Positions 32,191 through 39,522 of a stretch of DNA of 64,000 bases are shown in pieces. The notes below the pieces were generated by a model. That model was given only the letters and a program-made list of their open reading frames with translations, was not told the DNA's origin and did no database searches. Each line of letters starts with the position of its first letter. The stretch's first letter is position 1. Origin of the DNA: a virus; the IMG/VR virus record IMGVR_UViG_3300033233_000015, positions 46,082 through 110,081 of that record. One strand, 5' to 3'. Position numbers and translations under genes: made by a program.

Positions 32191-32415
32191 GTGTCTAGCA
32201 AAAAGTCTGCGGCGCAAATCGAACACGAGAAGGCTTCAGCGAGGCTCGCGCAAGCGCACGGGGCGACCAGCAAGGCGCACAAGGCTTGGCAAGATGCCGT
32301 GAGTGCCGAGCAAGCGGCCGATCACGCGCTCCGCGACGCGAAAAAAGCTGCGTCCGACGAGAGGCGCCGACAGATGCCGAAAGATCACGCCGCCGAGATC
32401 GAGATCAAGTCGTGA
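32191..32415 (+). CDS. coiled-coil protein, 74 aa
   Basis: GTG start after GAGGAGAG. Almost entirely helical and charged, Ala/Lys/Glu/Gln-rich (AAQIEHEKASARLAQAHG). Forms a pair with the next helical gene through a GTGA overlap. Confidence 0.55.
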   Translation: MSSKKSAAQIEHEKASARLAQAHGATSKAHKAWQDAVSAEQAADHALRDAKKAASDERRRQMPKDHAAEIEIKS

Positions 32416-32747
32416 CCGACATCAAGCTCACGCAGAAAGAAGCCGACGAACTTCGTACGCGCCAGCAGATGCTCAACGAAGCAACGCTGCGCGTGGGCCA
32501 GATCGACCTCGCGATGGCCGAGCTCGAAGGGCAGCGTCATCAGGCGCGCACGGAAGCGATGCGCCAGACGCAGGAACTTCGATCAGCAGCCGAGCGCGCG
32601 GGGACGGCACACGGCATCGTCAACCCGATTGGGTGGAAGCTGGACATTCAAGAGGGCGTCCTGCGCTCAAACGCGCCGTCGTCTTCGGCGACCGTCACGC
32701 CCATTCGTCCCAACGGGAAGAAGAACGGGCATCCGCAACCAAGGTGA
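32412..32747 (+). CDS. coiled-coil protein, 111 aa
   Basis: GTG start. Long helix (LTQKEADELRTRQQMLNEAT; LAMAELEGQRHQARTEAMRQ) then a short C-terminal region with GIVNPIGWKLDI. Possibly a trimeric chaperone or spacer of the fibre locus. It converges on the minus gene at 32751. Confidence 0.55.
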   Translation: MTDIKLTQKEADELRTRQQMLNEATLRVGQIDLAMAELEGQRHQARTEAMRQTQELRSAAERAGTAHGIVNPIGWKLDIQEGVLRSNAPSSSATVTPIRPNGKKNGHPQPR

Positions 32748-32750
32748 AGT

Positions 32751-33167
32751 TCACCGCCGCGGCGGATCGCTCGTCGGCGACGTCACGCGCGGGATGCCTC
32801 CAGACGGATACCGCTGCATCGCTTGAAGGATCTGCGCGAGCTGCGCGCGCACGCTCTGCATCGCAGCGTCGAACAGATCGCGCGTCACGACCGTGCGCTT
32901 GATCTCGGCCACGTCTTCCGAGAGCGCATCGTGGTTCGCCTTGACGCCGTTCACTTCGCCCTGAAGCCGCGTCGTTGCCACTTCGTCGGCGTGGAGTTGC
33001 TCTCGCAAGATGTCGCGACTCGCCTCGAGAAGCGCGATGCGTCGCTCGAGCTCGCGCTTGTCGTTGCCGTAGGCGTACCGAGAAACCACGAAGAGCACGC
33101 CGAGGAGCGCCGAGAGGATCGCCGTTCCCACCGATACGACCAGCGACAGCGGCACCTGCGTCTCCAC
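32751..33167 (-). CDS. membrane-anchored coiled-coil protein, 138 aa
   Basis: GTG start at 33167. N-terminal transmembrane helix (SLVVSVGTAILSALLGVLFV) followed by a 75-residue coiled coil (KRELERRIALLEASRDILRE) and a Pro-rich tail. The plan of a spanin-like or phage membrane tether; no lipobox. Confidence 0.6.
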   Translation of the reverse strand: METQVPLSLVVSVGTAILSALLGVLFVVSRYAYGNDKRELERRIALLEASRDILREQLHADEVATTRLQGEVNGVKANHDALSEDVAEIKRTVVTRDLFDAAMQSVRAQLAQILQAMQRYPSGGIPRVTSPTSDPPRR

Positions 33168-33169
33168 GG

Positions 33170-33322
33170 CTACAACTCGTCGAGGTGTTCAGCGTGAAGC
33201 GGAATCGACCACCCATCCTCTTCGTCGACGGTCGGCGGCCACTCTTCGGGCACGTCGTAGTCCACCTGCGTCACATCGGAGAAGAACGGGGAAGGGGCGG
33301 GGATCGTGTCGCGGGGATGCAC
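33170..33322 (-). CDS. acidic mini-protein, 50 aa
   Basis: Just upstream of the coiled-coil gene on the same strand. Composition is protein-like (FFSDVTQVDYDVPEEWPPTV) but the start is uncertain: GTG 33322 lacks a clear ribosome-binding site. Confidence 0.35.
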   Translation of the reverse strand: MHPRDTIPAPSPFFSDVTQVDYDVPEEWPPTVDEEDGWSIPLHAEHLDEL

Positions 33323-33351
33323 TCGGCAAGCATACCACCGTGAGGTAGACT
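33323..33351 (+). promoter_or_regulatory. promoter with start codon 7 bases after the -10
   Basis: TCGGCA (33323-33328), 17-base spacer, TAGACT (33346-33351), then 7 bases to ATG 33359. A weak -35, but the same geometry as the other leaderless-type promoters here. It reads into the wall-hydrolase group. Confidence 0.45.
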
Positions 33352-33358
33352 GATCCCG

Positions 33359-33592
33359 ATGATCGATGAGGCGGAATTGAAGGAGCGCGCGAACGCGGCC
33401 CTCGCCGGCAAGAGCAAGAACTACGTCGACGATGTGACGTACTTCGCTCGCGCCATCGAAGAACTTCTCGGAGAGCGTGCTTCTCTGAATCTGGAAAACA
33501 AGACGCTCAATGACAACGTGACCGCGTTGCAGATCGCCGGCACCGCGCTCGTGCGCGAGAACCGTCGCCTGAAGGGAATCGAGGACACATGA
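33359..33592 (+). CDS. helical protein, 77 aa; paralogue of 46677-46901
   Basis: LKERANAALAGKSKNYVDDV and the following helix match LLQRAQACLDGKSRSYVDDA in the minus-strand gene at 46677. Both have a leaderless-type promoter. Leucine-rich helix in the second half. Possibly a regulator or a small assembly factor. Confidence 0.6.
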   Translation: MIDEAELKERANAALAGKSKNYVDDVTYFARAIEELLGERASLNLENKTLNDNVTALQIAGTALVRENRRLKGIEDT

Positions 33593-34257
33593 TCGCAAAG
33601 ACCGTCGGGCCCGGCTTGTGGGCTGATACGAGTGAAACGCTCACGCTCGCGCACTACCAGTTTCTCGCGAAGGCGGGCTACCGCGGCGTCTTCCGCTACG
33701 TGCCGCTTGCTGGAGGAGGCGGAGGCATCAAGCTCGCCGAGCTCCAACTCGCGCTCAGCGTGACGTGCCCCGACGGATCTCCGTTCGGGATTCAGTTCGT
33801 GCAGTTCGCGCGATCGAACGGCATCAACGCCGCGAACGGCGCTGCCGACGGGCAAGCCGCAGCCGACTACGTGCTCAAGACGCTCGGCGTTCCGAACAAC
33901 GTGTGCGTGTGGCAAGACCTTGCGCCCGGTCCGAAACAAGCGTGCATCGACTACTCGAACGCGAACTACGCCGCGATGCAGGCACACGGCATCGCCTCGA
34001 GCGCACCAGGCATGTACGCCGAGCCCGGCTACCCGCTCACGGCTGACGAACGCTACGCGCTGCTCCACCTCCACCGCTATTGGGCGACGGCCGCGAACGA
34101 TCCGCAGAAGTTTCCCGCTCACCGCGGTTGCCAAGTGATCCAGCTTTGGGAGAGCTCGCAGGGGCAGTTCTTCCCCGAGCCTGGATTGGTGATCGATGCT
34201 GACGCGATCCAGCGCGATTACTTCGGCGACTTCCCTGTCGCGGTCGTGGCGGGATGA
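33589..34257 (+). CDS. DUF1906/Rv2525c-like glycoside-hydrolase-like protein
   Basis: 222 aa, ATGA overlap. Order of elements: GLWADTSETLTLAHYQFLAK, AGYRGVFRYVPL, IKLAELQLAL, a helix with DGQAAADYVLKTLGVP, VCVWQDLAPG, PGMYAEPGYPL and GCQVIQLWESSQG ... LVIDADAIQRDYF. This is the TIM-barrel plan of GH25-like DUF1906 domains, which probably act on the cell wall. No signal peptide, so export would need a holin or virion packaging. Confidence 0.65.
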   Translation: MIAKTVGPGLWADTSETLTLAHYQFLAKAGYRGVFRYVPLAGGGGGIKLAELQLALSVTCPDGSPFGIQFVQFARSNGINAANGAADGQAAADYVLKTLGVPNNVCVWQDLAPGPKQACIDYSNANYAAMQAHGIASSAPGMYAEPGYPLTADERYALLHLHRYWATAANDPQKFPAHRGCQVIQLWESSQGQFFPEPGLVIDADAIQRDYFGDFPVAVVAG

Positions 34258-34502
34258 GCGACGACACCCCCAGGCAGTCAGGCAGCCTCGCCGTCTTCGA
34301 GACGACGTGCGAGGAAGCCATCTCGAGGCTCTCGGGACGCGATTCCGTCGAAGCCGACGAGCTCCGTCACGAAGCGCGCGAACTGATTTCGACCTTGCGC
34401 TCATGGAAGATCATCCCTCCGTCGACTGATGACAGATCGCTCGTCGCGGCGCGTGTGCTTGCTCTGCATCGGGCGTCGCTCGAGTTGGTGTCCTCCTCAT
34501 GA
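34254..34502 (+). CDS. hypothetical protein, 82 aa
   Basis: ATGA overlap on both sides. Helical, acidic (CEEAISRLSGRDSVEADELR). It lies between two hydrolase genes. No family recognised. Confidence 0.5.
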   Translation: MSDDTPRQSGSLAVFETTCEEAISRLSGRDSVEADELRHEARELISTLRSWKIIPPSTDDRSLVAARVLALHRASLELVSSS

Positions 34503-35056
34503 AGCCCTGGCTGAAAGCGGCATCCGCGCTCTTCGGCGTCGGCGCCGTCGCGCTCACGCTGACCGCAGCGTCGCGCGCGTCGAAGTCCTCAGCAGCTCCA
34601 CGCCACTCGCGCATCGCTCTCATCGGTGACTCGTACGCGGTAGGTCTTGGTCCCGAGCTCGCCAAACTCCTGCCTGACTTCAAGGCTGAGGGCCACGTCG
34701 GAACGAACACATCGCAGTGGGCTCATCACGATCGTGCGTGCGGAACGTGCGGAGACTGGCTGACGGCGTTCGCGCCCACCCTCGTGCTCGTATCGCTCGG
34801 CGTCAACGACGACGGATCCCCACACATCGAGAACTACCAAGCCATCGTGCGCGCGCTGCACGGAATCGGTGCGCGTGTCGTGTGGATCGAGCCGCCGGCG
34901 AACGTGACGGTGAACGTGGCAGCGGTACGGAGGATCATCGCGTCGCTCGGCGTCGAGACGGTGCCGGCGACGCAGACCGCGCTGAGCTCGGATGGAGTGC
35001 ATCCTCAGAGCTACGCTCCGTGGGCGCGGGAGGTGGCGGGGCATGTTGTGGCCTGA
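34499..35056 (+). CDS. SGNH/GDSL hydrolase with signal anchor
   Basis: 185 aa. Residues 1-20 form a hydrophobic signal segment (ASALFGVGAVALTLTAAS). The SGNH blocks are complete: ALIGDSYAVG (block I, nucleophile Ser), VLVSLGVNDDG (block III, Asn) and SSDGVHPQSYAPWA (block V, Asp and His). Such enzymes remove ester groups from polysaccharide, lipid or peptidoglycan. In this cluster, deacetylation of wall or surface glycan is likely. Confidence 0.8.
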   Translation: MKPWLKAASALFGVGAVALTLTAASRASKSSAAPRHSRIALIGDSYAVGLGPELAKLLPDFKAEGHVGTNTSQWAHHDRACGTCGDWLTAFAPTLVLVSLGVNDDGSPHIENYQAIVRALHGIGARVVWIEPPANVTVNVAAVRRIIASLGVETVPATQTALSSDGVHPQSYAPWAREVAGHVVA

Positions 35057-35909
35057 CAAGCGAGAGAAGAAGATCCGCTTCACCATCTACCTCCATCGCA
35101 ACCGAGTCACCGGCAAGCCGTACGTCGGGCAGACGAAGAAGACGATGCAGAGACGATGGAGCGACCACGTAAGCGACGCCAAAAAGAATCGCGGTTGCCG
35201 TCTTCTCGGCGCCGCCATTCGCAAGTACGGATCCGACGCATTCGATCACGAAGTCCTCGACGTCGTGACCTCGCAGAGCGGAGCTGACATCGCTGAGGCG
35301 GTGTGGATCAAGCAGCGGCGGGCGCTCACTCCGGACGGGTACAACCTGGACTCAGGTCGCTACCAGGGCGCAGAGAGATCGTTTTCGCATAGCGAAGAGA
35401 CGAAGCGGCTGATGAGCGAGAAGGCGAAGGCGCGCGAGGTGCGGATGACGCCTGAAGAGAGAAGCGCGCGAAGGCTCGGGACGTCCACGCAGGAAGATCG
35501 AAACGAAGTCGCGCGAAATAGATGGGCGTCGTACACACCCGAGAAGCGGGCAGACATTGCGAAGAGGGTGAGCGAATCTCTGTCTGCTTCGGAGAAGAAC
35601 ACTGCTGCGATTCGGGCTCGATGGGCGAAGACGACGCCAGAGCAGCGGAGCGACATCGCGCGCAAAGTTCATGAAGCGCAGACACCTGAGCAGCGAAGCG
35701 AACGGCAGCGCAAATCGTGGAACTCGATACCGATCGATCGACGCATCGAGATGATCGCGACCCTCGCAGCAGCAAGGCGAAAACCTCGTGGCCCGAACGG
35801 AAGGAAGATCGGGTGCTCAAGGTGCGGAGCCGACGTGGAGGTATCATCGGGATCTTGGTGTAAAAACTGTCGTCGCGAATACAGCAGGAATTGTCGCCAT
35901 GGCACTTGA
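35043..35909 (+). CDS. GIY-YIG endonuclease with repeated DNA-binding motifs
   Basis: 288 aa. The GIY-YIG domain spans residues 10-100: FTIYLHRNRVTGKPYVGQTK gives the two half motifs (IYL and YVG), RRWSDHV the Arg, and AEAVWIKQ the Glu. Then come NUMOD-like units (SHSEETKRLMSEKAKAREVR; TPEKRADIAKRVSE; TPEQRSDIARKVHEA; TPEQRSERQRKSW) and a terminal Cys-x2-Cys pair. This is a homing endonuclease layout. It is wedged between the SGNH and transglycosylase genes and overlaps both, so it is probably a late insertion. Confidence 0.8.
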   Translation: MLWPDKREKKIRFTIYLHRNRVTGKPYVGQTKKTMQRRWSDHVSDAKKNRGCRLLGAAIRKYGSDAFDHEVLDVVTSQSGADIAEAVWIKQRRALTPDGYNLDSGRYQGAERSFSHSEETKRLMSEKAKAREVRMTPEERSARRLGTSTQEDRNEVARNRWASYTPEKRADIAKRVSESLSASEKNTAAIRARWAKTTPEQRSDIARKVHEAQTPEQRSERQRKSWNSIPIDRRIEMIATLAAARRKPRGPNGRKIGCSRCGADVEVSSGSWCKNCRREYSRNCRHGT

Positions 35910-36582
35910 TTGGCCCGCATTCGGCGATGCGCTCTGGAAGGTCTACGACCAGACGGGCATTCGTCCCGAGTGGCAGATCCCCGTGATGTCGCTCGAGACG
36001 GGCGGCACGTTCGATCCGGCGATCTGCAATCCATCGAATTGTTGCGGACTTAACCAGTTCTGCGGCTCCACGTACACGCACTACGTCCACGTCCCCATCA
36101 GCGAGTACCGCACGTGGCTGGCGAGTCAGCAGCTCGCCGGTCCGGTGCTCGCGTACTGGAAGGACGCGCTCAACTTCGGCAAGATCCGCTCGAGCGCCCG
36201 CCTCATGGTCGCGCAGCTCGGTCAAGGGCTCCTCCGAACCCCCGCGAGCCTCGAGCGCGTCGTCTTCCGATCGCCTAGCATCGAGTACAAGAGCAACTCG
36301 GGCTTCGACACGCAGAAGAAAGGGACCATCACCGAGCAGGACATCGCGAACTCGATGGCGCGGCAGGTGCCGCGCGCTTCGGTGAAGGACGCCATCGCGA
36401 AGGCGTACGCGATGCGTCCTGGCGAAGTGGTGCGCGATCCCGTGTACGGCGAAGACTACGGAGGAGGCGGCGTCACACCCCCCGTGCGTCGCGCCGCGAG
36501 CTCGACGTCGTGGATCGCTCCCGTGCTCGTCGTCGGGACGCTTCTTGGCGGCGGCGCGGCCCTCGCGTACGTTTGGAAATAG
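35899..36582 (+). CDS. lytic transglycosylase-like protein with C-terminal membrane anchor
   Basis: 227 aa from ATG 35899. Catalytic region: PVMSLETGGTFDPAICNPSN followed by CCGLNQF gives the Glu and the GLxQ motif of SLT/lysozyme-like folds. A disordered linker leads to a C-terminal transmembrane helix (WIAPVLVVGTLLGGGAALAY) with VWK tail. The anchor is unusual for an endolysin and suits a virion membrane enzyme. Confidence 0.65.
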   Translation: MALDWPAFGDALWKVYDQTGIRPEWQIPVMSLETGGTFDPAICNPSNCCGLNQFCGSTYTHYVHVPISEYRTWLASQQLAGPVLAYWKDALNFGKIRSSARLMVAQLGQGLLRTPASLERVVFRSPSIEYKSNSGFDTQKKGTITEQDIANSMARQVPRASVKDAIAKAYAMRPGEVVRDPVYGEDYGGGGVTPPVRRAASSTSWIAPVLVVGTLLGGGAALAYVWK

Positions 36583-36819
36583 ATGTCGGCCGCGCTCCGA
36601 TACCAAGACTTCGATCACCTCGCAGTATCGGTGCGCGAACTCCTCGAGCAAACCGATGCGTTCACAAGAACGATGTCGGCTCGCGATCAGATGCTCGTGC
36701 ATCTCGGCCTCGAGAGCGCGCACGCGGAGGAAGCCATCTCTCAAGGTGATCTCTCACGCGCGGAGATCCACCTGACGACGCTCTCGAAAATCGTAGACGC
36801 ACTCGGAGGTTCGAGATGA
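36583..36819 (+). CDS. helical protein, 78 aa
   Basis: Adjacent to the previous stop. All-helical (HLAVSVRELLEQTDAFTRTM; SAHAEEAISQGDLSRAEIHL). Unknown function. Confidence 0.5.
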   Translation: MSAALRYQDFDHLAVSVRELLEQTDAFTRTMSARDQMLVHLGLESAHAEEAISQGDLSRAEIHLTTLSKIVDALGGSR

Positions 36820-36932
36820 ATAAGATGATCTTGCTGGCCGCTATCGCGGCGTGCGGCGCCGCGCTCGTGGGGGAGGACGGAACCGCGCGCGCGATCTGCA
36901 CGCACTGCTTCATCGCGCAGGTCGCTTCGTGA
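36816..36932 (+). CDS. signal-peptide mini-protein, 38 aa
   Basis: ATG 36816 in ATGA overlap. Reads MNKMILLAAIAACGAALVGE, a signal peptide or lipobox-like segment (AIAAC), followed by a CTHC pair. GTGA overlap with the next gene. Could be a small secreted lysis factor. Confidence 0.45.
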   Translation: MNKMILLAAIAACGAALVGEDGTARAICTHCFIAQVAS

Positions 36933-37105
36933 ACTGGCTCACGAACAACCGAGCCGTCGGGCTCGTGCTCATTCTCGCGACGCTGGCCGTCGACGTCGTG
37001 CTCACCCTATACGGACACGCGATCCCCGCGACCATCGCGTCGATCACGGTGGCTGGCGTTGGCCTCGTCACGAGGTCGATTGTAAAGTCCAAACCGAAGG
37101 GGTAG
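36929..37105 (+). CDS. two-helix membrane protein, holin-like, 58 aa
   Basis: GTG start. Two transmembrane helices (AVGLVLILATLAVDVVLTLY; ATIASITVAGVGLVT) and a basic C-terminus (RSIVKSKPKG). Size and topology fit a class II holin, and the place after the wall hydrolases supports that. The function is inferred from context only. Confidence 0.5.
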   Translation: MNWLTNNRAVGLVLILATLAVDVVLTLYGHAIPATIASITVAGVGLVTRSIVKSKPKG

Positions 37106-37108
37106 GCT
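37080..37108 (+). promoter_or_regulatory. promoter for a leaderless transcript
   Basis: TTGTAA (37080-37085), 17-base spacer, TAGGCT (37103-37108), 5 bases to GTG 37114. It overlaps the end of the holin-like gene and starts the 37.1-41.7 kb operon. Confidence 0.55.
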
Positions 37109-37113
37109 GAATC

Positions 37114-37482
37114 GTGTCCAGCGACGTCCTGCCCGAGTGTCGCGCGCGAGATCGCAAAGGCGCGATCCACACGCCGAACGGATGGTTCGTCCCCGTCTAC
37201 TGCGCCAACTGCGGCAAGATCGCTGGCATGGTGCCCGAGAGCCACATCACGCACGTATTCGCGCTCTGCGACAACGGATGCGCGGGGAAATACGGCGACA
37301 CTGCGCATGAGTACGTAGACCCCGATGCCATCTACCGCGAACGCGCGACCGCGGAAGCGTTGAAGAAGTACGGTCGCGCGCTCACGCCTGCGGAGGTCGA
37401 GCGCGAGCTCGACAACGTGTCGTCACCCATCGCCAAGATCGCCAAGGAATGGCAGGATCGCGTTCGCAAGGAGAGTCGATAG
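37114..37482 (+). CDS. zinc-binding protein, 122 aa
   Basis: GTG start directly behind the promoter. Metal site: VPVYCANCGKIAGM then CDNGC with HVFALC. C-terminal helical half (AEVERELDNVSSPIAKIAKE). Small zinc proteins like this are common in phages; role unknown. Confidence 0.6.
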   Translation: MSSDVLPECRARDRKGAIHTPNGWFVPVYCANCGKIAGMVPESHITHVFALCDNGCAGKYGDTAHEYVDPDAIYRERATAEALKKYGRALTPAEVERELDNVSSPIAKIAKEWQDRVRKESR

Positions 37483-37743
37483 ATGCCCGCTCCGAAACTC
37501 GTTCCCGCTCAATGCGACGTCCCCGGATGCGGGATGCCCGCGATCATGTCCACCGACGGCACCGAGAAGGACATCGCCAAGAAGCGCGTCACCAACAAGG
37601 ACGGTGACACGCGCGATGAGCTCCTCAACCGACCCGCCGCCAAAGACGTCAACGTGTGCGACCGCCATCGCAACTGGCCGCACTCCGACGACGCGCACCG
37701 ATTCGTCGCGAGCGACGACTTCAAGAAGCAGAAGCGAGGCTAA
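37483..37743 (+). CDS. zinc-finger-like protein, 86 aa
   Basis: Starts immediately after the preceding stop. CDVPGCGMPAIMS and VNVCDRHRNWPH form a Cys2-Cys-His type site. The spacing differs from the previous protein. Basic C-terminus. Confidence 0.55.
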   Translation: MPAPKLVPAQCDVPGCGMPAIMSTDGTEKDIAKKRVTNKDGDTRDELLNRPAAKDVNVCDRHRNWPHSDDAHRFVASDDFKKQKRG

Positions 37744-37746
37744 GCC

Positions 37747-38238
37747 GTGCTCTACTACACCGACGTCCCCGGCGCGACGATCACCACGAACGCGGCGATC
37801 AATACCGCCAACGACTGCACCTTCATCAAGTCGGGATCTGCGCGCACCTGCTGGCTCAACGCGATCTATCCCCAAGGACGCGGCGCGCTCCTCACGTCGA
37901 TCAGCGGCATCAGCTACCGACTCGAGAAGTGGACGACGACAGCGAGCTCTGGCGGAAGCGCGATCACGCCGAGCCCTGACGATCCTGGTTTTCAGGCCGC
38001 GAAGCACACGGCGGGATTCTCGGCCACCACCGTCACAAGCGGTACGGGCGGCCCCACGCTGATGATCTCGATCGGATCGGGGACCACGAGCCCCGGCAAC
38101 TGGCTCGCTGCTGACAGCAACGGTCCGAACAGCATGGGGTACTCGCTCGAAGCGGGTGCCAACCAATCGCTCGACATCTTCAACATCGCGAGCGCGACGG
38201 CGCTCACGTTCGAAATCAGCTGGGGCGTCGCCGAGTGA
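37747..38238 (+). CDS. beta-rich virion-like protein, 163 aa
   Basis: GTG start. Low-charge, Thr/Ser/Gly-rich strands (YTDVPGATITTNAAINTAND; SLDIFNIASATALTFEISWG). Probably a head-fibre or decoration protein; no family recognised. Confidence 0.5.
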   Translation: MLYYTDVPGATITTNAAINTANDCTFIKSGSARTCWLNAIYPQGRGALLTSISGISYRLEKWTTTASSGGSAITPSPDDPGFQAAKHTAGFSATTVTSGTGGPTLMISIGSGTTSPGNWLAADSNGPNSMGYSLEAGANQSLDIFNIASATALTFEISWGVAE

Positions 38239-38468
38239 TGATCAAGCAGAACCCGAAAGATCCAATCTGGCTCGTCGTCTTGCAGGTTCGTTGCTCCAAC
38301 GAGCCAAGCCGCATCGTCGGCGCGGACGGTCGCTCAGCGATGCTGAGCGCGACGTACGAAGAGCCGAGTGAGATCACGGTTCACGCGCCCGATGAATCGA
38401 CCGCGAAGGCGTACGTCGAACAGCAAAACCCCGGCGCGAAAGTCGCCTCCGCGGAGATGGTCAAGTGA
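38238..38468 (+). CDS. hypothetical protein, 76 aa
   Basis: ATG shares one base with the previous stop (GTG 38235 is an alternative). Compact alpha/beta (IWLVVLQVRCSNEPSRIVGA; HAPDESTAKAYVEQQNPGAK). Not recognised. Confidence 0.5.
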   Translation: MIKQNPKDPIWLVVLQVRCSNEPSRIVGADGRSAMLSATYEEPSEITVHAPDESTAKAYVEQQNPGAKVASAEMVK

Positions 38469-38779
38469 CCCAACCGGCCGAGAGCTTCATCCCCGTATCG
38501 CCGAGCGTCGATACGACGGCGCCGAAGGTGCGGCAGCTTCTCGTCTTCGAGTTTCAGCCAGCAACGCAGACGTACGTGCAGGTCCAGACAGAGGTCGTGG
38601 CGCTAGCCGATCCGCTCACCGGACTAACCGTGCGCGCCGCGAGCGAAGAGTCGTTGGATAGCATCGCTCTTCTTTTGCGTGCGAATCTACGAGCGCTAAC
38701 GGCCATCGCCAACGAGCTTGGCGGACGCGAGCGCAGCTACGACGTGGACGAGTTTTACACCGACGCGCAAGAGGACTAG
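38465..38779 (+). CDS. hypothetical protein, 104 aa
   Basis: GTG start in overlap. Beta-rich first half (VRQLLVFEFQPATQTYVQVQ) and a helical second half (LLLRANLRALTAIANELG) with an acidic end. Not recognised. Confidence 0.5.
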   Translation: MTQPAESFIPVSPSVDTTAPKVRQLLVFEFQPATQTYVQVQTEVVALADPLTGLTVRAASEESLDSIALLLRANLRALTAIANELGGRERSYDVDEFYTDAQED

Positions 38780-38782
38780 CCG

Positions 38783-39502
38783 ATGGCCGATCTCGTTCTC
38801 AAAGGCGGAGCCCCCAACTCCACAACGATCGGTGTCCCGTTCACGCCCTTGATGGTGGACGCGACATACAACGCCGCTCGCGTCACGTTGAAGCCGGACG
38901 AGTACAACTTCGGATCGTTCAACGGGGGTCACTACCGTACCGCGCAAGTATCAGGCGCGCTGACTGGCGTAGGCGCAGCGGGTGCCGTCTTCTCGATGCG
39001 GTGGGCGAACACGAACGGTCTCTTTCTTCTGAAGCGCCTCCTCGTCGGCTACGCGATCACGACCGCGTTTACCGCGGGGCAGCTCGTAGACTTCGATGTC
39101 GTGCGCGACAGCGCGTTCACTGCGGCCGACACGGGCGGAACGGCGCTCACGCCGTTCATCGGAAACAACGCGAAGAAGCGCTCCTCCACCATGGCTACGA
39201 GCCAGGTAGCTGACATGCGTATCTCTTCAACCGCAGCGCTCGGAGCGGGCACGAAGACCGCGGACACGAATCCGTTCGGATACGCGACGACCGCTCCGAC
39301 CAATCTCGCTGTCCCTACAGCCACCGTCGCTGGCGGCTTCATGCAGCTCACGGAGATGTACGTTCAGGACGCGAACGCGGCCCACCCTGAGATGTTCGGC
39401 GCGAACGAGGGCTTCAACATCCGTAACGTGACCGCGATGGGTGCTGCAGGTGTCATCAAGCTCTACGTCGTCTGCGATTGGGCCGAGGTGCCGGGCCTGT
39501 AG
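38783..39502 (+). CDS. beta-rich virion-associated protein, 239 aa
   Basis: Style seen in uncharacterised phage surface proteins: FSMRWANTNGLFLLKRLLVG, FDVVRDSAFTAADTGGTALT, GNNAKKRSSTMATSQVADMR, TKTADTNPFG. Few Cys residues, no membrane segment. Likely a surface fibre component; the recognition is from memory of similar phage sequences. Confidence 0.5.
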   Translation: MADLVLKGGAPNSTTIGVPFTPLMVDATYNAARVTLKPDEYNFGSFNGGHYRTAQVSGALTGVGAAGAVFSMRWANTNGLFLLKRLLVGYAITTAFTAGQLVDFDVVRDSAFTAADTGGTALTPFIGNNAKKRSSTMATSQVADMRISSTAALGAGTKTADTNPFGYATTAPTNLAVPTATVAGGFMQLTEMYVQDANAAHPEMFGANEGFNIRNVTAMGAAGVIKLYVVCDWAEVPGL

Positions 39503-39522
39503 TCGGCTCGGCGTAGCGCGCC

